Shown: piece after piece, positions 32,375-43,220 of the stretch
Layout of the letters: each line of letters begins with the position of its first letter
How positions within the stretch are numbered: the stretch's first letter is position 1
NCBI GenBank assembly: GCA_001766655.1
Contig: MJCC01000013.1
Coordinates: 343,939 to 407,938, forward strand
Direction: 5' to 3'
Length of the DNA stretch: 64,000 bases
From: Phytomonas francai
Taxonomy: Eukaryota; Euglenozoa; Kinetoplastea; Trypanosomatida; Trypanosomatidae
Position numbers and translations under genes: made by a program
The notes under the pieces: generated by a model
Told to the model about the DNA's origin: nothing
Seen by the model: only the letters and a program-made list of their open reading frames with translations
Databases searched by the model: none

Positions 32375-33271
32375 ATGCACGACCTTGATGGTTTTTTGAG
32401 TTTTCGATTAAGCGGGGTACCCCTCGGTCCCTTTTCTCATCTACAGAAAATCGTCAATCCCTGCGACGCGCAAAAAACTCAGGAGCTACAACCATTTACT
32501 ATATTCAACGAGTATGATTATATATCAACATATGAGATTCTCAGCACCACGAATGCTTTTTTGGAGATAACACTCACAGTTGAGGTCCCTAGCAGCGATT
32601 TCATCATCACACCTGGGTTCGAAACTATTTTGAAGGAACACAGTTGTATGAACATACATCACTTTGATTTTATTCTGAGAGAAGTGATAGCAGAGCCGTC
32701 ATTGTTCATTTTTACCCATACCAACGAAGGTTACGGCGAAAATTGCAGTCTTCATCATGTCTGGGGGTTCCCTGGGAGTGGTATTTTGGATTTTAGCATC
32801 GATCCAACCTCTAAGATCAATACATACAAGAAAGAAAAGTTCGAGGATGCAAATTTCAGCGTCTTTATGCAGTGTCTTGGGTTGGCCAGAGGGGAGGACG
32901 ACGAGTTCCATCATTATCATTATTACTTTCAAGGCAGAAGGAGCAGCCATGCATTTGCATCCGAAACGTTAGCGTTTCCTTCCCTTTTCATTGAGTCAAC
33001 CACAACTACAGCCCATACTCTGGGTGCAGAAACTATTGTTTATAAACATAAAGGTTCTGAAAAAAAAGGGGACACGTTCTATTTGCTTCGAAATACCGGT
33101 TTAGTGCCCCATTATACCCTTGCACTCCGGCATATGGAGCCTACGTGGACGCCAGGTCTTAAAGAGGAAATGGGCCAGCGAATGCCTCGATTTTCTGAGT
33201 CTGCGGACCTTTCGTTGGAGCGACAACGCAAAGCAACGTTATGGACCATAGAAACGATGCTTTGCAGCTAA
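32375..33271 (+). CDS. Hypothetical protein, 298 aa
   Basis: Not recognised. The protein looks globular: alternating beta-like segments ('TYEILSTTNAFLEITLTVEV', 'FDFILREVIAEPSLFIFTHT', 'DFSIDPTSKINTY') rich in Phe, Thr and Ile, a His-rich patch 'DEFHHYHYYF' near residue 185, and a C-terminal helix 'SLERQRKATLWTIETML'. There is no signal peptide, membrane segment or coiled coil. A beta-sandwich or trafficking-type domain is possible from this pattern, but it is only a guess. It has an unbroken frame, an ATG close behind a strong acceptor, and the same strand as its neighbours, so I take it as a real gene. The 300 bases before it (32071-32374) are spacer plus the T-rich leader. Confidence 0.75.
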   Translation: MHDLDGFLSFRLSGVPLGPFSHLQKIVNPCDAQKTQELQPFTIFNEYDYISTYEILSTTNAFLEITLTVEVPSSDFIITPGFETILKEHSCMNIHHFDFILREVIAEPSLFIFTHTNEGYGENCSLHHVWGFPGSGILDFSIDPTSKINTYKKEKFEDANFSVFMQCLGLARGEDDEFHHYHYYFQGRRSSHAFASETLAFPSLFIESTTTTAHTLGAETIVYKHKGSEKKGDTFYLLRNTGLVPHYTLALRHMEPTWTPGLKEEMGQRMPRFSESADLSLERQRKATLWTIETMLCS

Positions 33272-34632
33272 TTTATAGATATATTTCAAAAGCACACTTT
33301 AACATACTTCCATCATATTATTATACACCAATATATTTCTCTCCCTTTATATACATATTAATTGTGTAAATATGATTTCTTCTGTAAAATGCAACCATTT
33401 TTTACAGTATTTTTGTGCTCAATATTTTAGGAAAGATGAATCCAAGAAATGAGTATTATACAATTCTGTATTTAAACAGTTAATATCTTTTTAATGTTGC
33501 AAATATAGCCTTATAAATTCATCTCCATTTTTAAATTTAATTTTTAGTATCTAATTTCTCAATCCTCAAGTTGCGCGGTCCTATACTTGAGACATGAGGA
33601 GTTTTTTTTTTTACGACTAGTAATCAACCAAGATATACAAATTATGTTGAGACTAGAAGAAATAATAATAGTCGAGTTATGGAGAGCATATTTGTGGGAA
33701 AGCTCACGTAGGGCTTCATTTTTATAGACTTATGGAGCAACCGACATTGACTTTAAATATCTTTCTTTTTCCTTAATATTAAGTTTTTGAAGCACATTTT
33801 ATATAAAAAAGCATTCTTTTCATAAATTTTGATATGGGAGGTGCCTTGGTATCAATTTCAAGTAAGAAAATATTTCCTTTTCTTTAAAGGGATGATGCTA
33901 ATGTGCTTTGATATCACTTTGTTCTGCTTACAAGCACAAGGCACCTATTTGCACCCTAATGATCCAATGTTATACAAACTTTCCAAATGACTTTTAATAA
34001 CCATAGATTATGAAGGAAAAATGGAGAAATAAGGATAAATAACGATATTTTTTAATGTATCACTAAATTATCTCTTCACTTCTCTCTTTCTTTTGAAAAA
34101 AAAAACGAAAATAGAAACAGTGTAGAGAGGTTTTTTTTGTGCAATTCCCCCCTCCCTTTAGTTGGGACAATTGTCCATTACTTTTTATGGATACACGAAT
34201 TCCATTTCTTTTTTTCCCCTAGCAACATATAAAAGAATACAAATAATTGTGTTGCTGAGCCTGGGCCGATAGTGTTATTTTTCATCATTAGGCTTTTTTC
34301 CATTGTTTTATTCGATTTTAATATTACATAACCAGACACTTCCAAAATATTTTTCTAATACTTTTAAGGTGACTGTATCATATTAATAAATATGATGCAA
34401 AACGATAATACTGCTTATGACATGATTAAATGTGAAAGTATAAGTAAAGGGCAACTATGAAGCAAATAAATGAAAATTCTACTTAAACAGGTGCTAATGC
34501 CAACTTCAACAAATTATAGCTTTTCTTTTTTCAATGCTATTTACTTCTGTATCTGGAGGGAAAAGTAGTGTGTGTGATTTAGTTATAAAATTTAGAATCG
34601 AAAAGGTAGAATACAATGAGCAGACACCAGAT

Positions 34633-34670
<38 letters not shown>

Positions 34671-35526
34671 TGTACACACACCGCACGATTTATAACTATC
34701 ATAATCAAAAGTATTCTTCACTTTTCGTTCCAAACGACGGCCAATTTGTTCAGAACTCATTTTACGATTTTTTTGTCTCAGGTCTTTATTACCCCCCCCC
34801 CCCCCTCTCTGAGGGGACCGTGCGTGCGGTATGGGTGGGCTGCCCCCTATGGGACTACCGGCCACCGTCCGCAGCCTCACCCGAACCTCGGCGCCCCCCT
34901 CGTCGATGGTAGGCGGCCTCGAAAGACGGCCGTGTCTACGCGATCGGAGCTTCGCTGGCCCGGCAGGGGCCTCAGGTGGGGTATGCCCGTCGCCCTATTC
35001 GAGGGGGGGGGGTATCAGTTAGCCATTCAGCGATGGTTGTGAAACGTCTTACACTAGGCTGTTTTTACGGATCTTTGATGGCACTTACCCAACCTGGGAA
35101 TTGCGTGAGCAGTAATAAAAAGGTGTTTACGGACCATTCATTTTCGTTTTCCCAATGTTTGTTAACCACTAGTGTCATTATGATGCGGACTAATCTGGAT
35201 ATTTCAGGTTACTCTTTTTCTGAATCCACTCTTGCCTATTTGAGTTTAGGAGGCTCTTTAAAGAGTCAAATATAACTTTTCTAATTATTAGTCTTACGAA
35301 GTAAGGATTCATTTTGCTAACTATATTTATATATCTATATATATCTATATATACAAAACCTTTATTTCCATTTTTTGTGCACACAGAAAAGAAGCACCAC
35401 TCCAGCTGATTCTGAAGGAGATCAGATTGATATATTTGCATGTAAATATATAAACAGAAGGGCTAAACCGATTTTGATAAAATCAGCTTAGCTTCCAAAA
35501 CGATATTTTAATCCGCTGGGCTACAC
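33272..35526. other. AT-rich spacer with an AC microsatellite and a GC-rich island
   Basis: Mostly AT-rich. An (AC)n microsatellite of about 15 units lies at 34636-34666. A sharply bounded GC-rich island at 34791-35040 starts with a poly-C run and a perfect hairpin (CCCCTC-TCT-GAGGGG) and contains a poly-G run near 35005-35014. Neither strand of the island encodes a recognisable protein. A T/C tract with AG at 35385-35386 may be the acceptor for the gene at 35527. Confidence 0.55.
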
Positions 35527-36525
35527 ATGAACCCAGATTCTCGATTGGATACCAATATGTTGCACGGGAAGGGAGGAGGCAATGCGGGGAATTCCGAAAT
35601 GCGCTCTCGTTTATGCCCTACGGTAGCGAAACAACCGCAAGACGGATGGCAGGATGATGGCAAGCAACCGCCGCAACAAGTGCAGCCATGCCATACTGGG
35701 CGTCCTTTGTGGGCCTCGAGTAAGCACATGGACTGTGATCCCACCACTGCACCCGTAGAGAAGGGTACGAATCTATTGTGTTTATCATTGCAAACTTCCG
35801 CCCTGACCGTGCCCAGCACACATGCGCTTCATTCGCATCGTTTGGATAGTACACTGGCCGGCATGTCATCGTCAACCGCCTCCATCGTTACTTTCAGCCA
35901 CAGCGGCGGCCACTTGGCTAAAGCAGCTAAAGCTGATGGGACGGGTAATCCCGATCCCATGGATGCGGGGGCGGGGACAAAGGGTAGCCACTCACCTTTT
36001 TCAACACTGAATTCACTACAGCTTTTACAACACCCTGACTTTTCGCTTTTCAGGGCAACAACGGAATCAGAACCACTAATTCAGCTTCACGGTAAACGTT
36101 GCAAACACATTCCACGGGAAAGGGAGGAAATAAACGAACATTTCACGGGGAGTATGGAATCCGACCTTGAATCTAATGTCAAAGGAGATAAAGAGAGACA
36201 AAAAGCTCAGGCTGGTCTAGAGGACCAGGACACACGCGCCCGTTTGTGCACCCTCACGAGGTACTTCGAAGATGCTTCTCAGAAGATTCCTTCTGAGAAA
36301 CCCTTTCCTGAAAGAAATGCGAATTTATACTCTCAAAATGTCGAGGGTAGCATCTTAGAAACTCGAAAAACCGAGGCCCATTCGGGAGAATGGTGCACCC
36401 TCCGTAGTAGCAGCACCTACTGCCATCTGGATGATTTTGTTGAGAAGCCAAGAAGCCCGGAGATGACACGGATAATGAATGTGGCTTCACTTTTAGCAGT
36501 ATGGGCGATGATTAAAAGCTCGTGA
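35527..36525 (+). CDS. Hypothetical protein with conserved C-terminal tail (shared with the gene at 39550)
   Basis: 332 aa from ATG, not recognised. Most of the chain is polar and probably disordered: Gly-rich at the N-terminus, a Gln/Pro-rich patch 'KQPPQQVQP', Ser/His/Thr-rich in the middle, and a charged stretch 'GDKERQKAQAGLEDQDTRAR'. The last 23 residues (310-332) begin SPE and continue into a hydrophobic 'ASLLAVWAMI' next to the end. The adjacent gene at 39550-40273 ends with a gap-free similar tail, 'SPE...ASILAVYTML'. Nine of 23 positions are identical and five more conservative, while the rest of the two proteins shows no clear similarity. The tail may be a short membrane-associating or protein-binding helix. 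Composition is more GC-rich than the flanks. A candidate acceptor lies at 35385-35386. Confidence 0.7.
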   Translation: MNPDSRLDTNMLHGKGGGNAGNSEMRSRLCPTVAKQPQDGWQDDGKQPPQQVQPCHTGRPLWASSKHMDCDPTTAPVEKGTNLLCLSLQTSALTVPSTHALHSHRLDSTLAGMSSSTASIVTFSHSGGHLAKAAKADGTGNPDPMDAGAGTKGSHSPFSTLNSLQLLQHPDFSLFRATTESEPLIQLHGKRCKHIPREREEINEHFTGSMESDLESNVKGDKERQKAQAGLEDQDTRARLCTLTRYFEDASQKIPSEKPFPERNANLYSQNVEGSILETRKTEAHSGEWCTLRSSSTYCHLDDFVEKPRSPEMTRIMNVASLLAVWAMIKSS

Positions 36526-39500
36526 GCTTCTAGGAGGATTGAATACAAAACGACCTATTGCGGTTGCATATCATGTAGATATGCATGCAAATATCTATAT
36601 TACTATTTCTGCTAATCAACAATGGCATAAAACCTTACGCATTAGTTCGTTAAGTACATGGACAGATCAAGGGAAAACAGAGACTATTTTTTACCGTTTT
36701 TAAATTTCCCAATAATAATGGGAAGACACAAATCTTGTAGATACTGTGCCTGCAATTATGGAAAGTCTCGACGAAAAGTGTTTAAGTTTGAATTTTAGAA
36801 ATTCAATGAGTTTTGCTTTTCATAGCTTATGTAAACATGCTTTTACTTATAGGGTTATATACATGATTTTGAAAGCACTTCTGAGCAACAATAAAATTCG
36901 GTAAAAGCGCGTAAAGTATAACTAAACGAGCATGCGAATAATTATTTTTTGATCATTTTTTCTACTTTTTTTTTGTCTTTCCTTCTCCTATTTTGTTTCC
37001 TTCGTTAGCTTCATTCCTTTTTCACAATTTTGTGTTCTATGGTTTGATTTCATCACGCTTTTTCTGAATATTTCTTTTTTTAGGCAGCGATGCATAATTT
37101 TACAAATATTCATTTATTTTCTGGCGCGAAGCGGCGCCTGATTTTAAAAAATGTCTTCTTATTTTTGATTGCTTTGTGGTTTATTAAGTTTTCAACTTTT
37201 CACCAGTTTTCTCAAGGTTCGAATGCATTTTCCTTAAATGGAACAAGAAACGCCGCTTAGCCCTAACAATTTTTTTTACCCCTTTGCGCTTCAAACTCAC
37301 GTTTTTAAAATTATAGGTGGAAGCTTCTATACACATCCTATTTTTTTTTTTTTTGCATAAATATCTTCCTCATCAGAATATTTTCAGTTTTTCTATAGTA
37401 AGCAAAAACCAGAAATAACCGTTCCTTTGCAACATTTTACTCTGTTACTTACCTCTGAAGCAGAAATATGATGCTTTCTACACAATGTCCCTGGAAAGTA
37501 ATAAAACGTCGAATCTAAAGCGCCTACTTTTTTGCTCACTCCATATTCTTAGTATGAAATAGGGCAATAAAAGGACTGGATATAATAACATCAGTCCACT
37601 CACCCCATTATTTTATGTAAGCATAATTTTAAATTTCTTAAAGCATTTTCTATAGCGTTTTATTCCTCATTTATTGCTACTATTTTGCATTGCTCTCATG
37701 TTATCGAAATACATACGGTAAGGTAACAGAATAATAATATAAAAGTAACATATTGGCTCGTTATTATTATTTCTTTTTTCATATGTTTTCCTCGTAAATC
37801 TTTGCACCTTTTTCATTGCTCAGGATGTTTTTTTGAGCATATTTTTCAAGCTTCCGGCAATTGTCAATTATACGATGCTATTCTTAACGGGAAGAGTAGG
37901 AAATACATGTATAAAGAAGATTTAAAGGTAACAAAAGCTATGTTCATATATAATTCGCTTTGTTCAAAAATAATTCTCTATGAATCATTTTCCTAGAATT
38001 TTTCCGTGGTTATTGCGATTATTTCTTTGACGGGGAACAGAAGAATAAGTGCATATTCATAAAAGGCATTCTGCTTAGCCTTGTTTTTTAGTTCCTTTGT
38101 TTTGTATTCTATATACTTTACGAAACCAGGATGATTGAAGTTCCTAAGATTAAATAAGAGATACAGTAACTGAGGAATCTAAAATTTTATAAAAACCGAT
38201 AAAGTATCCACTTTAAAGAATCAGCCTCCATAGCGGTATTTTTTAAATTTCTTCTTTTTTTACTTAAAATTTCATTATATATTTGCATATATATATAGAT
38301 ACTGGCTTTTACATGCTCTTTTTTCTTTAATAAATAAATAAATTACCACACATTATTCAGATGTCTTGCACTATTGTTTTTATTTTTAAATATGTATCAC
38401 TGCATTCATGAGAAATCGCATACATTATAGAAGAGGCATTGAATGCTTTTAAAGGGATTCCTTCTATTTTTCTCAGAAAAATAAAAATAATACCAACACA
38501 AACGAATAGATTTTTGTCATCTTGAAACTTGTTAATAGTTTGCGCGTGTTGGGTACCCGAAAGTGTGTTCTGAGCTAGTTGATTTCTGAGATCTTGTGGG
38601 CATAGAATGCTGAGATCGCAAAGGACTCGAAATGGAATTAGGTTACTTTTTGTTTCATATCAACGCAGAACTTGATTTCTGAGATGAGGTAGCTACTTTT
38701 CTTCAGCTGTTTTCAGTCACAGTGGGGGGGGGGGATCTATGGGCGTATACTACCAGAATTATCAATTTGTAAGCGTAAATATTTTCAGATATAGGGTATT
38801 AATCAAGGCAAATATACCGAATCAGAAATTCAGAGAATATGAAATATCATTTTATACATGGATTTGAATAGCTTATTATTTTTTGTCGTTTAAATAAACA
38901 AACTTAAGGGGGTTATTTTCTTGAATATTTTAAAACTTTAGAAAATTTTAATATCAAGTAGTATCTAGCGCATCAATAGTGATAATATTAATAATGTGAT
39001 ACGCCCACACAAGTATGTATATGTGAGGCGAGGAACAATCTCGAACTAAGTAATGGGGGGTTCCATTTTCAGATAGGGACTTTGAAACTATTTCGTTCTA
39101 TTCAATTCTGCCTGGAAGTAACAGCTTATTTTATTACATATAACAAAACTAGCAAAAATGATGAAAGAAAGGTCAAAAGGTCAATCAATGGGTGTGTAAC
39201 TATGTATTTGATTTCGACTTTTCTTTCCCTTTTTTTTTTTTACCGATAATAAAATGAGGAGGAACGCAGAAATATTTAGCCTTTTTTTTTTCGATTCTAT
39301 TATAGCTAAGGTAATATATTATTGCTATTATTATATTTTATAGAACATCAACATTTAAATAGAAGCAAACAGAATTTCCTTCTGCTTTCACTGGGTTAAA
39401 AATCCTAGCCAAGCTATACCTTTCCCAAAGCATCTATCTATATCTCTATATAACATAGAATTCGTATACAAACGCTAAGTTGGGAGTAGAGAGCGCAGCA

Positions 39501-39549
39501 TTGTTTTCGAGACCTCAAGCTTCATACTTGGACCGTGACTGCGCGAAAT
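36526..39549. other. 3-kb AT-rich spacer, no gene
   Basis: No supported coding sequence. A 14-base direct repeat, TTGATTTCTGAGAT, occurs at 38579-38592 and 38672-38685 within a slightly less AT-rich block, followed by a poly-G run near 38724-38733. Candidate acceptor AG sites for the next gene are at 39457-39458 or around 39497. Confidence 0.5.
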
Positions 39550-40273
39550 ATGATGAGCTGCACGGAGCTGAACCAAGCGACCGATCTGAGATGGGCGACG
39601 ATCGCCCTGCCAGCGTCTCGACTATTCGCTGAATGGGCGCCCCACGCGAGCGGGCCGGACTTCGTGCGAGCCCGCCCTCCCCACCCGCCGCCGGGAAGGC
39701 CTCTTGCGCAGGCCCGGGGTGGGGCCGCCTGGCACGCCCGCGAGCCCTGCGACGGGGCCACGGGCCCCTGTCCGGCCTCGGGCCCGTGTGGGCCGTCCTG
39801 CCCTGCGTTCCTCGGGCCGACGGGGTCCGCCAATGGGATCCGAGGGGGGNGGGGGGTCCCCTCAGGGCGGGGCGCGTGTGACGGGGGGGGCTGGACCTCC
39901 CGACGGGGCGGCAGAAACGGCGTCAGACCGCTCCCGGACGCCCTCGCCCGGGTCGCCGCCTGAGCCATCGGAGACGAAGGACGCGCGCGATGGCTGCGCG
40001 CCCAGTGCTCGGCCTCATACCAGCCAATCTGTGAAGAGGCCGCCTTGGTTCGGCGCGAGGGATGCCCAAGGTCTGTCCGGGGATGAGGGGTGCGACCAGC
40101 GGGGGGGCATGGAAACGCGAGAACAACATACTCCTACTCCGGAAATGTTGTTGGCACTTCAGCATACGGAGAGCGGGGTTCTCGATACTTATCACAGTCC
40201 AGAAGATTTCGCGCTGGCTTCTTTGGCATCAATACTTGCGGTTTATACCATGCTATCTGGTCAGGTAGATTAG
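39550..40273 (+). CDS. GC-rich hypothetical protein split by an N in a poly-G run; C-terminal tail shared with 35527-36525
   Basis: As given, the frame starting at the ATG at 39550 runs into the G-run 39844-39856, which contains an N at 39850. The downstream frame that ends at 40273 is offset by one base. Leaving the N out (12 G instead of 13 bases) makes one continuous frame of about 240 aa, so the break is probably an assembly artefact. The N-terminal part 'ATDLRWATIALPASRLFAEW' looks folded. The middle is extremely rich in Gly, Pro, Ala and Arg. The tail 'SPEDFALASLASILAVYTML' aligns without gaps to the end of the protein at 35527-36525. G+C is far above the flanks. Not recognised as a known family. 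If the N is real, it would be a frameshifted pseudogene. Confidence 0.55.
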
Positions 40274-43220
40274 CAGAGGGACACGCTCAACCATTACACC
40301 TGGAAAGTATATCTTTATCTTTAATTTAGATATGTATAGATTTATATCTCACAATTTTATGTTATCTATTGTCGATTAAACAACTATACGAATTTTCTTA
40401 CTATTTTGGGTCGCAGGTCAAATATCCTGCATCCTTTTCTTTTCTGGTCTTTTTTTTTCGCAATAGAATGTTTCTTTTGTTCAATGTTTACATTTTTTTC
40501 CCTTTCAAATTCAATACTTCTTTTCCTTTTCTAACCCATTCGTTAATTATGACTTTGTCATTTTCCGTAAGAACATGCTAGATCTTTTCGTTTCATTTTC
40601 AGATCTTATCAATTTATCTGAATTTTGCCAGAGCTAGTACAAATCTGAGGGAAGTGGAACTTTGAAGTTGATACCCCATTCATAGAATTTTCTTCTACCT
40701 TATGAGCTTTTTTTAAAATGATAAATTTATCTCACTTTTCTGGCTCTTTAAAAGTGGAAAACTAAGCAAATCAAATCACCGTAGAACTATTACGAATGCT
40801 TATTTTTTCTCTTTTTTTTTTCCAGAAATAACCCAATGATTGTTATCTTTGTTCTATATATAAAAAAGCTATAATACCACCTTTTTTTTCCACATACAAT
40901 TGTGTTCCCCTCTTTTTAGAATACATCTTGCTTATTTATTTTTATCATTTCACCCATGGGACGTCTAAATACACGCGTGGTGTGCTGAAAAAATGTATAT
41001 TTCACTGCTTTTAACAGTAAGCACATCTGTTTTCCATGGACCTTTTCTATAGATCTTGGAAAACTATAACAAAATTTCAACTTGGCTTTGTTTTGAGAAC
41101 AGGAAATTCCGTTGGTTTTATGCATACCTTCAATAGAATCTTTTTTTTGCCCACAGAATCACCACAATACCAAGAATATTTTCATCTTTTTCGTTCCTTT
41201 CACACTTGCATGCATATCTGTATTGCTCATGCAGATCAATTATATATGTTGTATTGCTACAGGAGTTCCTTTTATTATATAGTGTTGAGGCTTTCATATT
41301 CCTCTTTCTATTTGCCTTATGGCCCTTTTAACCCTTTAAATTATAAACCTTTTTGACTATTATTATTAATATTAATGAGATTTGATTTATAAAACTTTTT
41401 ATAAAAAGAAATCTCTTTTTTTTTTTTTGGACGTTGATGTGACTAAGCAGCACTCTATTAAATACCTTTGCTGTTAAGTCCATTTACATCTGGTTTGACT
41501 TTAATGAAAAAATTTGGGGAGGCTAATATTCTATCCCAACGTTACTTTCTTCTCCTCTTTGAGTAACATATCCTTTTTCGTACATACGTACATATATTTA
41601 GATCTGTCTATATTTGCGCTTGTAATGTTATATGCCAAATACTATCCCACTCTTTTTAGTAGTCTGAATCTGAAGGGTTACAGGGAGATGCTAAAAGGTT
41701 TACAATTTTTCAATTTAGTATTTACCAATTGATGGAAAGGCAGGAAGTAAGGGTCAATTTTTTCAATCGCCTTTTCAAAAGGTTTTGGTTATTTATTGGA
41801 TTGGTTTTGCCACAAAACTACAAAGTTAAGGGAAAATAAACAAGTGTAAGTGCTAATGGGCAGCTTAGGGCTTGTTTACTACATGCACAGTTTATGAAAA
41901 AAGAGGCATCACTTTTACAAAATTGAGCGCTCGCAACAGAATGAGTGCATGAATCTAATTGCATGAGGAAGTATGCATTAGCCCTATCGTTGTGCCACTT
42001 TTCCTGTGCTGTGTATAGTCTTATGTACAACTCAGCCTTTGGGTATCTCGGCACAAATATTTGAAACCATATATCTATTCGAAAGCAGGGATCGCTCTGT
42101 GTTTTATTTTTTCATATCACTCAAAAATAGAAAGAAAGACGAGATTGATTCAGGGGAGAATCGACAAATGCGATCGACTCAACTTTCTTTCTTTTGTGCT
42201 GAGTTTTGTTGTATTTTGTTCTAATATGTACATCCTCTATTGGCATAAGTGATCAACACAATCAAATGGTTGCCCACAACGTATAGGAAGAGGTAGGATA
42301 GGCCCGTTTTTGATTGGGTTACCAAAATTCAAGACTTTTATTTATCATCGTTCTTACTGTTATCCTTATTATATATATATCTATACCATGTTTTCTAATG
42401 AAGACTTTTTAAGTCTCATTTTTAGTTTAGATTGCTCATTGCTTATGTATTTGTGAGCTCTCTGTGTTTGATTTAGTGACCAACATCCCTTTTCTTTATG
42501 CATATATATGTTCACCTCTACTAGGTTTCCAATTTCAAATCTTATTCTCTTCAATAACAAAATTTTATTTTTTTCCTTATAATAGAATCTAGGCTGACGG
42601 CCCATCAGGGAGCATTGAATGGAAAGATAAAGCCTCAATGATATTTTTTACACTGATACGTTTTTCAATTGCTTTGTCTCTATATGCTTGGTGTTAAAAT
42701 ACTCCCGATACGTTGAGCCGTCTGTTCAATAAATTTGTTTTATATGCCTTGGATGGAAGAGGACAAAAGCAGGAGCAACAAAATGCATGTGTATGAAAAG
42801 TTTCTTAAACGCTGAATTTTGAGGTTGATGGAGGATTAATGCTTTCATTTTTCTAAAATGAAGGATACATAGTAATTTTCCTTATGTCTTCTATTATTTT
42901 ATTGTTTGGTACTATACTTAATTTACAACTTACAATGAATATCTATTTAATACTTCTCTACCAATGATTCATTTGTTTCCCCTTCTTGTCGGTGATTTTT
43001 GCGCCATGGCACAAACAAAAGACAAAAACACAGGAAAAATAGATCAGTCACTTGCTGCCTCCACGTAGATTAGTTGTTATTTTTTCCGATAAAAATAGTG
43101 GTACACCAATAATAATTGAATTTATACATAATAGTACATTTGAATTGAACTTCGAGCAAACTAAATCTAATTTATCCCTTCATTGGGTAATCTAAAGGAC
43201 TAAAAGTCCAGAGGCACAAA
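40274..43220. other. 2.9-kb AT-rich spacer, no gene
   Basis: Only chance frames, for example 41036-41356 on + (ATG, 106 codons) with biased Phe/Tyr/Ser composition typical of AT-rich non-coding DNA. A (TA)-rich tract lies near 42369-42383. Confidence 0.5.

Noticed and set aside
38579..38692. C/D snoRNA cluster
   Set aside because: D-box-like CTGA is present but no proper C box or terminal stem was found.
41036..41356. 106-codon ATG frame on + strand
   Set aside because: Phe/Tyr/Ser-rich composition as expected from AT-rich non-coding DNA; no homology recognised.
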